A DNA stretch of 59,716 bases from SM23-28-2 sp964512285 (GTDB taxonomy: Bacteria > Chloroflexota > Dehalococcoidia > SM23-28-2), in assembly GCA_964512285.1 (NCBI GenBank), contig CAZEJO010000009.1, positions 1 to 59,716 of the forward strand, written 5' to 3'. The notes beneath the pieces were generated by a model that did no database searches, was not told the origin of the DNA, and saw only the letters and a program-made list of their open reading frames with translations. Position 1 is the stretch's first letter, and each line of letters begins with the position of its first letter. The position numbers were made by a program, and so were the translations under genes. Positions 53,437 to 59,716 of the stretch are shown piece after piece.

Positions 53437-54147
53437 ATGTCTGTCCCCACGCGACACCATCTGGCGGCCAAGAGCAACCGCCAGATGTTCGCCCGCATCG
53501 CCCATCGATATGACCTGCTGAACAGGGTCATGACCTTCGGCCGTGATGCTGCCTGGCGTCAGGCCGCGGCTGCCCTGGCTGCTCCTAAGGGCTGTCGCCT
53601 GGCGCTAGATATGGCCACCGGCACCGGTGAGCTGGCCTTCCTCCTGGCACACCGAGCCGAGCAGGTCGTAGCTGTAGACATCTGTCCCCAGATGCTGTCC
53701 ATCGCCCGGGCCAAAGCCAGAAGCCGGCCAGGGGCAGACCGCCTTCAGTTTCTCCTGGCCGACGGTTTGCGACTGCCCTTCGCCGCCAACACCTTCGACT
53801 GCATTGCCACGGCCTTCGCCTTGCGCAATGTCACTGACCTGGGGCTGGCTCTGGCTGAGATGCATCGGGTGGTGCGTCCTGGCGGGCGAGTGGTCTGTTT
53901 AGAATTGACTCGCTCTCCCTTTCGGCCGCTGGCCGCCCTTCACGCCTTGTACCTGGCCGGGCTCATCCCCACGTTGGGCCGCTGGCTGGCCAGCCAGGCC
54001 GAGGCGTACAGATTCCTGTCCATATCCTTGAGCAAGTTCCCTGATGCCCGGCAACTGGCCGAGGCGATGCGAAATAGGGGCTTTCGCCGCGTGAGCCATC
54101 GTCTCTACCATCTGTGGCCTATCGCCCTGCATGTAGCGGTCAAGTAA
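53437..54147 (+). CDS. ubiE: demethylmenaquinone methyltransferase
   Basis: 236 residues. RIAHRYDLLNRVMTFGRDAAWR is the UbiE/MenG signature, LDMATGTGELAFLLA is SAM motif I, DGLRLPFAANTFDCIATAFALRNVTD the next, and GGRVVCLELTRSP the last. It methylates demethylmenaquinone (or an early ubiquinone intermediate); menaquinone is more likely for this type of bacterium. The UbiE signature 2 near RNV is intact. It follows the SufR-like regulator closely. Confidence 0.9.
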   Translation: MSVPTRHHLAAKSNRQMFARIAHRYDLLNRVMTFGRDAAWRQAAAALAAPKGCRLALDMATGTGELAFLLAHRAEQVVAVDICPQMLSIARAKARSRPGADRLQFLLADGLRLPFAANTFDCIATAFALRNVTDLGLALAEMHRVVRPGGRVVCLELTRSPFRPLAALHALYLAGLIPTLGRWLASQAEAYRFLSISLSKFPDARQLAEAMRNRGFRRVSHRLYHLWPIALHVAVK

Positions 54148-54253
54148 GCGCCCGCGCTGGGGCTCCTCCTGGCCAGCCAGACGACGTGCAACAGCGTCAA
54201 AGTTGTCGCGAATTTTTGTCCTCAACCCCCAGCCAGAAGCAGCGAGAAGAGGG

Positions 54254-54281
54254 TTATGAATTGGCCAGCGGGTGCTATAAT
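54254..54281 (+). promoter_or_regulatory. candidate promoter
   Basis: A perfect TATAAT at 54276-54281 with a TTATGA at 54254-54259, 16 bases apart. It lies only 14 bases before the ATG at 54296, so the transcript would have a very short leader. Confidence 0.4.
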
Positions 54282-54295
54282 CCTTGGGCGGGAAA

Positions 54296-54955
54296 ATGGT
54301 TACCGAGATCTGGGTCGGCCAGTTCAGCATCGTTGGCGGCGAGGCCAGCGAGCAGGGTCCCTGGCTGGGCTTGTTCCCCGCTCGCGGAGGCGCGCTTGCT
54401 GCTGACCTCTACGTCCTAGTGGAGCCCTCTCTCCCCGGCAGCGAGGATTTCTGCCAGCCCCTGGTGGCGGTCATCGGCCGTCTCTTCCACCAGCAGAAGC
54501 TATCCGTTACCGGCGCTCTCCTCGCCTCTCTGCGGGCGGCTCACAATCACCTGCGCGACTGGAACAATAGGAGCCTGCGGGAGCACCGCGTGGGCGCCGG
54601 CGCAACCTGTCTGGCGCTGCGAGGGGCCGAGGTCTACCTGGCCCAGGCGGGGCCGTCCCTCGCCTACTGCCGCCATCAAGGTCAGCTACAGACACTATCC
54701 CCTCAGGAGGCAACGGCGGTCGAGCCCATCGGCATCGCCGCCGAGTTCTACCCGAGCTTCAACTGGTGTCAGGTGGCCGCTGGCGATGCCCTGCTCCTGA
54801 CAACTACCTCCCTGCGCTCCATTGCCGACGACCAAGCCCTGGAGGGCATCCTTGCCCTCCAGGCGCAGGATATCCTCCCCGAGCTCTATTCCCTGGTGCG
54901 CCATCTGCCCGAGTTCGCTGCCCTTCTAATCGCCTTTATACCCACCGAACCATAG
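54296..54955 (+). CDS. PP2C-like protein lacking metal-binding motifs
   Basis: About 219 residues. The spacing of the middle part (HRVGAGATCLALRGAEVYLAQAGPSLAYCRHQGQL, then GDALLLTTTSL near 165) resembles the PP2C/SpoIIE phosphatase fold, where similar strands precede the metal site. The Asp-rich DGxxG and SDG motifs are missing, so catalysis is unlikely. It may be a sensor or pseudophosphatase. A promoter lies immediately upstream. The assignment is by pattern only. Confidence 0.55.
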   Translation: MVTEIWVGQFSIVGGEASEQGPWLGLFPARGGALAADLYVLVEPSLPGSEDFCQPLVAVIGRLFHQQKLSVTGALLASLRAAHNHLRDWNNRSLREHRVGAGATCLALRGAEVYLAQAGPSLAYCRHQGQLQTLSPQEATAVEPIGIAAEFYPSFNWCQVAAGDALLLTTTSLRSIADDQALEGILALQAQDILPELYSLVRHLPEFAALLIAFIPTEP

Positions 54956-54999
54956 GGGCTCCGACCCCGACCAGGGCCGCGCTCGCTGGTCTGGTGTCG

Positions 55000-55734
55000 C
55001 TACGATTCTGGATGACCGATAGGCATCACATAGAGGGGGCTGCTACCGGGGGGAAGGTTCAATGCCTTGGAGATCTCCTCGTCTTGGAAGGCTCCGATGG
55101 TGACCGTGCCCAGCCCCAGAGCTTCCGCTTGAAGGTAAACGTTTTGTCCCGCATGGCCCGCCTCCATGTGGACATAGCGCACCCCCCGATCCCCATATTT
55201 CCCGGTAGTGCGCTCATACTCTGCGGTAATCAGCAAGCTCAGCGGGGCCTCAGCAATAGACATCTGTTGTAGGCTAAGCCGGGCCAGGGTTTGGCGAACG
55301 TCGCCCTCCAGCGTAGGCTGTAAGGAGTGGCTTTGGGGAAGATAGTGGTATACCCCTTCGCCTAGTCCCTCCACTCCCTCCTTACCCACCACAAGATAGA
55401 CATCCAGGGGGTAGAGTGCTCCTGCCGAAGGAGCAGCTCTGAGCCCTGTCTCACCGGTGATGCCCTGGGCAGCCCAAAGGACCTGCGAGATCTCCCCTAA
55501 TGTCAAGGATGAGTCCTTGAAGTCTCTCCTGGACCGTCTGTTCAGGATTGCCTCCTCCAAACTCATCTCCCCTTCGAGGCGAGGTTCGGGCAGGGGGATA
55601 GTGGGCTTCTCCCCGCTGGTAGGCGCCGGGCTGGGAGTGGGCGTTGGGGATGCTTCCTCCTCGCCGCCGCCACAGCCAACCACCAGCGCACCCAAACCGG
55701 CCAAGACTAGTAGAAAAGCCGTTTTCGGTCTCAT
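55000..55734 (-). CDS. SagB/ThcOx-type nitroreductase-family lipoprotein
   Basis: 244 residues. The signal segment ends in VVGCGGG, a lipobox, and a Thr/Pro-rich linker follows. The rest has the SagB/ThcOx FMN-oxidoreductase pattern: EEAILNRRSRRDFKDSSLTLGEISQVLWAAQGIT, APSAGALYPLDVYLVV, and GHAGQNVYLQAEALGLGTVTIGAF near the end. Related enzymes oxidise azolines in toxins, but single lipoprotein forms of unknown role are common. No partner cyclodehydratase is near. Likely acts outside the membrane. Confidence 0.82.
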   Translation of the reverse strand: MRPKTAFLLVLAGLGALVVGCGGGEEEASPTPTPSPAPTSGEKPTIPLPEPRLEGEMSLEEAILNRRSRRDFKDSSLTLGEISQVLWAAQGITGETGLRAAPSAGALYPLDVYLVVGKEGVEGLGEGVYHYLPQSHSLQPTLEGDVRQTLARLSLQQMSIAEAPLSLLITAEYERTTGKYGDRGVRYVHMEAGHAGQNVYLQAEALGLGTVTIGAFQDEEISKALNLPPGSSPLYVMPIGHPES

Positions 55735-55850
55735 GGCTCATCCTCCAGACTTCGCCTTCACGTCCTGACCACCGTCGGTCAGGGCGACGCCCATCCTATC
55801 TTCACTCCAAGACGATGGCAAGGGCCACCAGATGCTTGCCCCTTGCCCAC

Positions 55851-57191
55851 CTAGGCGAGCGGACAGCGGTTGCAGTCACCCTGGCAGCAGTAGCAACGAA
55901 AGAGGCGGAGCATCCCCTGCTGACGACGGGCCCCCGCAGTCAACTGTCGGCCCAGGGCGGCGGTCATCCTTCTCAAGATGCCATAGGGGGAGAGCTTTGG
56001 ATAATGCTGGTAGAGGGTCAGGGCCGCCTGGGCCAGGGGCTTGTCTTGCCTGGCCTGGGCCCAGGCCAGGGTGAAAGGCAGCACCACATTCACCGCCATC
56101 TCGTCGGCCCGGCTGGGCCCAATAAGACCACCGTCCACCCGCAGGGCTGTCGTCAGCACCTGCGGCCTCTCCCCAGAGGCCTCCGCTACCTTCTCCAGAA
56201 GGCCAGTCAATAGCCCCTCTCCCATGTAGCGAACCAAGAGGCGGGCAGCGCCCGCCAGACGCCGCGCCGGATGGTTCTCTGGCCTGATCCCTGTCAAGCG
56301 CCAGGCGAGGCCGATCGAGACCAGCCCGTTCCGGTCGGCTGAACAGGAGGCGAGCGCGCCCGGGTCTCCTGCCAGAGGGCCAGCAAAGCCAGCCTTTCCC
56401 AGGAGGGCACTCTCGGCAGCCAATACCCGTTCCTGCGCTGGACGACCTCGGATGCAGCAGCGGAGCTGCCGCCAGGGCAGAGCCCGCGCCAGCAGACGGA
56501 AGGGCTCGCGGTTCTGGCTGTAGCCGAGGGCCTCCAGGATGCCTCGATAGAGGATCTCCTCGCCGTCCCCCTCGATCAAGGCGGCAGCGAAGGTATCCGC
56601 CTTCTCCTCAAAGCGGCGGTCGCCCGCGTCATCCAAAATAGCGGCAACCGCTTCTGTTCCCAGCCGTTGGTTAGCGCTCCAGCAGGGCTCCTGCCAAAGA
56701 GGAGGACGACAGAGCCAAGCCTGCAACTCGTCCGCCCGCCGGGCCACCCAGGGTCCCAGAGCCACCACCGGTACCCGCTGGCCCGAGGCCAAACGAGTGT
56801 CTTCCCGATCGTCGTCCCAGAAGACCACATGGAGGATGACGCTGTCATAGGCGTGGTCGCGATGGTGGCCATGGCGGCGAAAGGAGCTGGCCAGCACGTG
56901 CAGCTCCACATCCCCGCGCAGCCGGCGGCCGCGAAGCTCGATGATGGCATCGCGAAAGTCGGGGCCGGCGCCGCCGCTGCAGGGACGACCGCGAAAAACC
57001 ACGCGCAGGGGCGAAGTATCGCCGCTGACCAGGGCCTGAGCGGGAAAGCGCTGTCCCTCCCACAGGCGCACCAGCTCAGCCTCGCTAGGGGCAGGAGCCA
57101 GGGTACAGCAATCACGCGACTGGACCCTTCCATTGGCCGCGGCCGGTCGCTCATTACTCAGAACTCGCCGACCCAGAAGCGTTGTGCTCAA
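55851..57191 (-). CDS. DUF2851 family protein
   Basis: About 446 residues. GAGPDFRDAIIELRGRRLRGDVELHVLASSFRRHGHHRDHAYDSVILHVVFWDD is the core of DUF2851, with conserved D, E, H positions that may bind metal or nucleic acid. The C-terminal part ends with a Cys-rich CYCCQGDCNRCP. The TTG start at 57191 overlaps the TGA of the XRE gene upstream (TTGA), so the two are coupled. A longer open frame upstream is shared with the XRE gene and is not used. Function unknown. Confidence 0.72.
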   Translation of the reverse strand: MSTTLLGRRVLSNERPAAANGRVQSRDCCTLAPAPSEAELVRLWEGQRFPAQALVSGDTSPLRVVFRGRPCSGGAGPDFRDAIIELRGRRLRGDVELHVLASSFRRHGHHRDHAYDSVILHVVFWDDDREDTRLASGQRVPVVALGPWVARRADELQAWLCRPPLWQEPCWSANQRLGTEAVAAILDDAGDRRFEEKADTFAAALIEGDGEEILYRGILEALGYSQNREPFRLLARALPWRQLRCCIRGRPAQERVLAAESALLGKAGFAGPLAGDPGALASCSADRNGLVSIGLAWRLTGIRPENHPARRLAGAARLLVRYMGEGLLTGLLEKVAEASGERPQVLTTALRVDGGLIGPSRADEMAVNVVLPFTLAWAQARQDKPLAQAALTLYQHYPKLSPYGILRRMTAALGRQLTAGARRQQGMLRLFRCYCCQGDCNRCPLA

Positions 57192-57457
57192 TCCCTCTCT
57201 TGCCCCTCGTTCTCCAGCGCCGCCTCCTGACCGCCAGCCCGGTAGGGAAAGCCCTCCCGCTCGGCGATGAGAGTCAGGAGGCGAGCCGACGTGCCCCGCG
57301 GCTGGTACTGGCCCGTCTCCCACTCGCTGATCGTTTGCTGACGGGTGCCCATCTCGGCAGCCATCTGCTCCTGGGTCAGGCCCAGGTGCTGGCGCAGGGT
57401 TCTCACCTGCTGGCCGTTCCAGACAGGCCCTCGTCTTCGCTTACCCTTTGCCACCAT
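57188..57457 (-). CDS. XRE-family HTH regulator
   Basis: 89 residues. GQQVRTLRQHLGLTQEQMAAEMGTRQQTISEWETGQYQP is a clear helix-turn-helix of the Xre/Cro group. Its stop overlaps the DUF2851 gene start, and it lies upstream of groES on the opposite strand. It probably regulates the DUF2851 gene or its own synthesis. Confidence 0.85.
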   Translation of the reverse strand: MVAKGKRRRGPVWNGQQVRTLRQHLGLTQEQMAAEMGTRQQTISEWETGQYQPRGTSARLLTLIAEREGFPYRAGGQEAALENEGQERD

Positions 57458-57630
57458 TGCCCACGCATTTTACACGCTTCCGCGTAAGAAATCAAGGGCC
57501 AGGGCTGCGGCGTGAACTGGCTCAAGGCTATAATAACTAGATAGCACGAGTCTGAGCGAGACAGTGCAAGAAAATAGTCCCACATGTAAGCTGATGCTGG
57601 ATCTGCATCCCTCGTCGGCTCTATTTGTCC
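57458..57630. other. divergent intergenic region between the XRE gene and the groES promoter
   Basis: About 170 bases with no gene. A TATAAT at 57529-57534 faces groES but has no good -35; the better promoter is 100 bases closer to groES. The XRE gene promoter must lie here on the minus strand, but I cannot point to it. Confidence 0.3.
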
Positions 57631-57659
57631 TTGCTCGCAGAGGGACGATAGGCTAATAT
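57631..57659 (+). promoter_or_regulatory. groES-groEL promoter
   Basis: TTGCTC at 57631-57636 and TAATAT at 57654-57659 spaced by exactly 17 bases. The start of transcription would fall just before the CIRCE element, the normal arrangement for HrcA-repressed chaperonin operons. Confidence 0.65.
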
Positions 57660-57671
57660 GCGATTGATGAT

Positions 57672-57698
57672 TTAGCACTCTTCCAAGGAGAGTGCTAA
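57672..57698 (+). promoter_or_regulatory. CIRCE element (HrcA operator)
   Basis: Perfect inverted repeat TTAGCACTC, nine bases, GAGTGCTAA, 44 bases before the groES start. This is the full consensus, so HrcA repression with heat release is expected. No hrcA gene is in the window. Confidence 0.96.
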
Positions 57699-57741
57699 AT
57701 TGTCTGTGCTCAGTAATCAGCTCTGTAAAGGAGGGATGGTT

Positions 57742-58071
57742 GTGCCAGCCAAGAAGCGTCCGTCAGCCAAGATCATTCCTTATGGCGACCGCATCGTGGT
57801 GAAACAGGTCCTGCAGGAAGAGGTGCGGGCTAGCGGCATCGTGATCCCCGACACCGCCCAGGAGAAGCCTCAGTTGGGCGAGGTCATCGCCATCGGGCCC
57901 GGCCGCCTCGATGAGAACGGCAAGCGCGTTCCCATCGAGGTGAAGGTGGGAGAGCGCGTTCTCTTCGCCAAGTACTCCGGCCAGGAAGTGCCGCGGGGCA
58001 TCCTGCCCGGCGATCAGGAAGAGTACCTGGTGCTTAAGGAGAGCGATATCCTGGCCCGCCTGCAGAGCTAG
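57742..58071 (+). CDS. groES: co-chaperonin GroES
   Basis: 109 residues. IIPYGDRIVVKQVLQEEVRASGIVIPDTAQEKPQLGEVIAIGPG covers the first part including the mobile loop, and GERVLFAKYSGQEV...EYLVLKESDILARL the rest. It caps the GroEL ring. The GTG at 57742 is used because AAGGAGGG ends at good spacing; an ATG at 57736 sits directly on the ribosome-binding site. Expressed with groEL 58 bases downstream. Confidence 0.95.
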   Translation: MPAKKRPSAKIIPYGDRIVVKQVLQEEVRASGIVIPDTAQEKPQLGEVIAIGPGRLDENGKRVPIEVKVGERVLFAKYSGQEVPRGILPGDQEEYLVLKESDILARLQS

Positions 58072-58129
58072 AAAGCGGTTGTTGTTCCCGCAATCTCTTC
58101 ATCAGGGATAGGTTAAGGAGAGGAGAGGT

Positions 58130-59716
58130 ATGCCTGCCAAGATGTTGGTTTTCGATGAGGAGGCCAGGCGCAAGCTCAAGGATGGAGTTGACGCCCTGGC
58201 CAATGCCCTGCGGGTGACCCTGGGTCCCCGTGGTCGCAACGTGGTGCTGGAGAAGAAGTTCGGGCCGCCGGCCGTGGTGGACGACGGCGTCAGTGTGGCC
58301 AAGGAGATCGACCTTAAGGACCCCTTCGAGAATCTGGGCGCCCAGCTCGCCCGCGAGGTGGCCACCAAGACCAACGACGTTGCTGGCGATGGCACTACCA
58401 CCGCCACCGTCCTGGCCCAGGCCATCGTCCGCGAGGGGATGAAGAACGTGGCGGCCGGCGCCAATCCTATGGCCCTCAAGAGTGGCCTGGAGCAAGGCGT
58501 GGAGGCGATTGTGGACGCCCTGCGTGCTGTGGCTCGGCCGGTGGCCGGCAAGGAGCAGATCGCTCAGGTGGCCACCCTTTCCGGCCACGACAACGAGATC
58601 GGCGAGATCATTGCCGATGTCATGGAGAAGGTTGGCAAGGACGGGGTGATCACCGTCGAGGAGGGCAAGGGCATTCGCTTGGAGACGGAGTTCGTGGAGG
58701 GAATGCAGATCGACCGCGGCTACGTCTCGCCCTACTTCGTGACTAACGCCGAGCGGATGGAGGCCATCATCGACGACCCCTACATCCTGATCACCGACAA
58801 GAAGATATCGGCCATAGCCGACATCCTGCCCGTTCTGGAGCGGGTCCTCCAGGTGACCAAGAGCCTGATCCTCATCTGTGAGGACTGCGATGGCGAGGCC
58901 CTGGCCACGCTGGTGGTGAACAAGCTGCGCGGTACGTTCAACGCTCTGGTGGTGAAGGCGCCCGCCTTCGGGGACAGGCGCAAGGCGACCCTGGAGGACA
59001 TCGCGATCCTGACCGGCGGCACGTACATCACCGAGGAGATGGGCCGCAAGCTGGACGCCACTCAGGTGTCCGACCTGGGTCGCGCCCGGCGGGTGGTGGC
59101 CACGAAAGAAGACACGGTCATCATCGAGGGGCACGGCAGTGACGAGGCGATTCAGGGTCGGATCAAGCAGATCAGGGCGCAGATGGAGGACAGCACGTCG
59201 GAGTTCGACAAGGAGAAGCTGCAGGAGCGCCTGGCGAAGCTGGCCGGCGGGGTGGCTGTGGTGAAGGTGGGCGCGCCCACGGAGGTGGAGCTGAAGGAGA
59301 AGAAGCTGCGGGTGGAGGATGCCCTTTCGGCGACGCGCGCGGCGGTGGAGGAGGGCATCGTGGTTGGTGGAGGCGTGGCGACTCTGCGGGCGATGTCGGC
59401 GCTGGACAAGCTGGAGAAGAAGCTGAGCGGCGATGAGCTGACGGGCATTCGCATCCTGAGGAGGGCGCTGGAGGAGCCGCTGCGAGTCATCGCGGAGAAC
59501 GCGGGGCAGGAGGGCTCGGTGGTGGTGGATGCGGTGCGCAAGAGTAAGGACCCGGAGTACGGCTACGACGCGGCGGCCGGCGAGTTCTGCAACCTGTTCG
59601 AGCGGGGGATCATCGACCCGGTGAAGGTGACGCGGAGCGGGCTGGAGAATGCGGCGTCGATTGCGACGCTGCTGCTGACCACTGAGACGCTGATAGCGGA
59701 GATTCCGGAGCCGCCG
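58130..59716 (+). CDS. groEL: chaperonin GroEL (partial, runs off the right edge)
   Basis: 529 codons with no stop before the end of the window; only the last few residues of a normal GroEL (about 540) are missing. LGPRGRNVV, VAGDGTTTATVLAQ (ATP binding, catalytic Asp region), and VEEGIVVGGGVATLRA near residue 405 are all present. It forms the double-ring folding machine with GroES. GGAGAGG precedes the ATG. Regulated with groES by the CIRCE element. Confidence 0.97.
   Translation, partial: MPAKMLVFDEEARRKLKDGVDALANALRVTLGPRGRNVVLEKKFGPPAVVDDGVSVAKEIDLKDPFENLGAQLAREVATKTNDVAGDGTTTATVLAQAIVREGMKNVAAGANPMALKSGLEQGVEAIVDALRAVARPVAGKEQIAQVATLSGHDNEIGEIIADVMEKVGKDGVITVEEGKGIRLETEFVEGMQIDRGYVSPYFVTNAERMEAIIDDPYILITDKKISAIADILPVLERVLQVTKSLILICEDCDGEALATLVVNKLRGTFNALVVKAPAFGDRRKATLEDIAILTGGTYITEEMGRKLDATQVSDLGRARRVVATKEDTVIIEGHGSDEAIQGRIKQIRAQMEDSTSEFDKEKLQERLAKLAGGVAVVKVGAPTEVELKEKKLRVEDALSATRAAVEEGIVVGGGVATLRAMSALDKLEKKLSGDELTGIRILRRALEEPLRVIAENAGQEGSVVVDAVRKSKDPEYGYDAAAGEFCNLFERGIIDPVKVTRSGLENAASIATLLLTTETLIAEIPEPP

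Noticed and set aside
55743..55850. Possible second N-terminus for the SagB-type gene
   Set aside because: The start at 55734 already provides a complete lipoprotein signal; the region is ordinary intergenic sequence.
1..59716. CRISPR array, IS element, prophage or integrase
   Set aside because: No regularly spaced repeats, transposase, recombinase or phage structural genes were seen on either strand.

Overview
The window is a high-GC bacterial chromosome segment with tightly packed genes on both strands. Several traits point to Chloroflexota, probably a Dehalococcoidia-like lineage: surface proteins with Thr-Pro linkers and LysM domains, DUF1616 and DUF4012 proteins, a class V (archaeal-type) fructose-bisphosphatase, a split two-subunit transketolase, and a tiny AURKAIP1/COX24 (bS22-type) ribosomal protein. 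The taxonomic call is an inference from gene content; there is no rRNA in the window.

Region 1 (1-6.7 kb) is envelope-related. It holds a small two-helix membrane protein, a CPBP intramembrane protease ending in two LysM domains, a divergently transcribed DUF1616 protein ending in two LysM domains, a geranylgeranyl-reductase-like flavoprotein, a YVTN beta-propeller lipoprotein, and a DUF457-like membrane protein whose N-terminus appears to be cut off by a frameshift.

Region 2 (7.1-34.2 kb) is a large surface-polysaccharide locus in two convergent halves. The plus-strand half (7.1-16.5 kb) has a Wzx-type flippase, two GT2 glycosyltransferases, a DUF362 protein, two Gfo/Idh/MocA oxidoreductases, an epimerase, an SDR, and a UDP-glucose-dehydrogenase homologue that lacks the catalytic cysteine. 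The minus-strand half (16.5-34.2 kb) has two GT4 glycosyltransferases, two methyltransferases, a large polytopic membrane protein, a PLP-fold 3-dehydrase with His in place of the PLP lysine, gmd, two GDP-fucose-synthase-like paralogues and an epimerase. These are followed by a nearly complete GDP-D-glycero-D-manno-heptose set (transaldolase-like, gmhB, gmhA, hddA, hddC), a DUF4012 protein and an Ig-like surface protein. Together they suggest synthesis of a GDP-linked 3,6-dideoxy sugar, either colitose-like or possibly a 3,6-dideoxyheptose, plus GDP-heptose, for an exported glycan.

Region 3 (34.9-47.9 kb) is mainly housekeeping. proB and proA are separated by a bS22-like gene, two small genes and a DNA methyltransferase fused to an Mrr-like nuclease domain. 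A CDF transporter, the two transketolase subunits, an amidohydrolase, thpR, galE and folC follow. A REP-like inverted repeat lies between the convergent genes thpR and galE.

Region 4 (48-59.7 kb) has a possible DUF1122 protein, a class V FBPase, rdgB, moaA, moaC, a SufR-like regulator next to ubiE/menG, a degenerate PP2C-like protein, a SagB-type nitroreductase lipoprotein, a DUF2851/XRE pair, and groES-groEL behind a perfect CIRCE element. groEL runs off the right edge. No tRNA, rRNA, CRISPR array, IS element or prophage was recognised.
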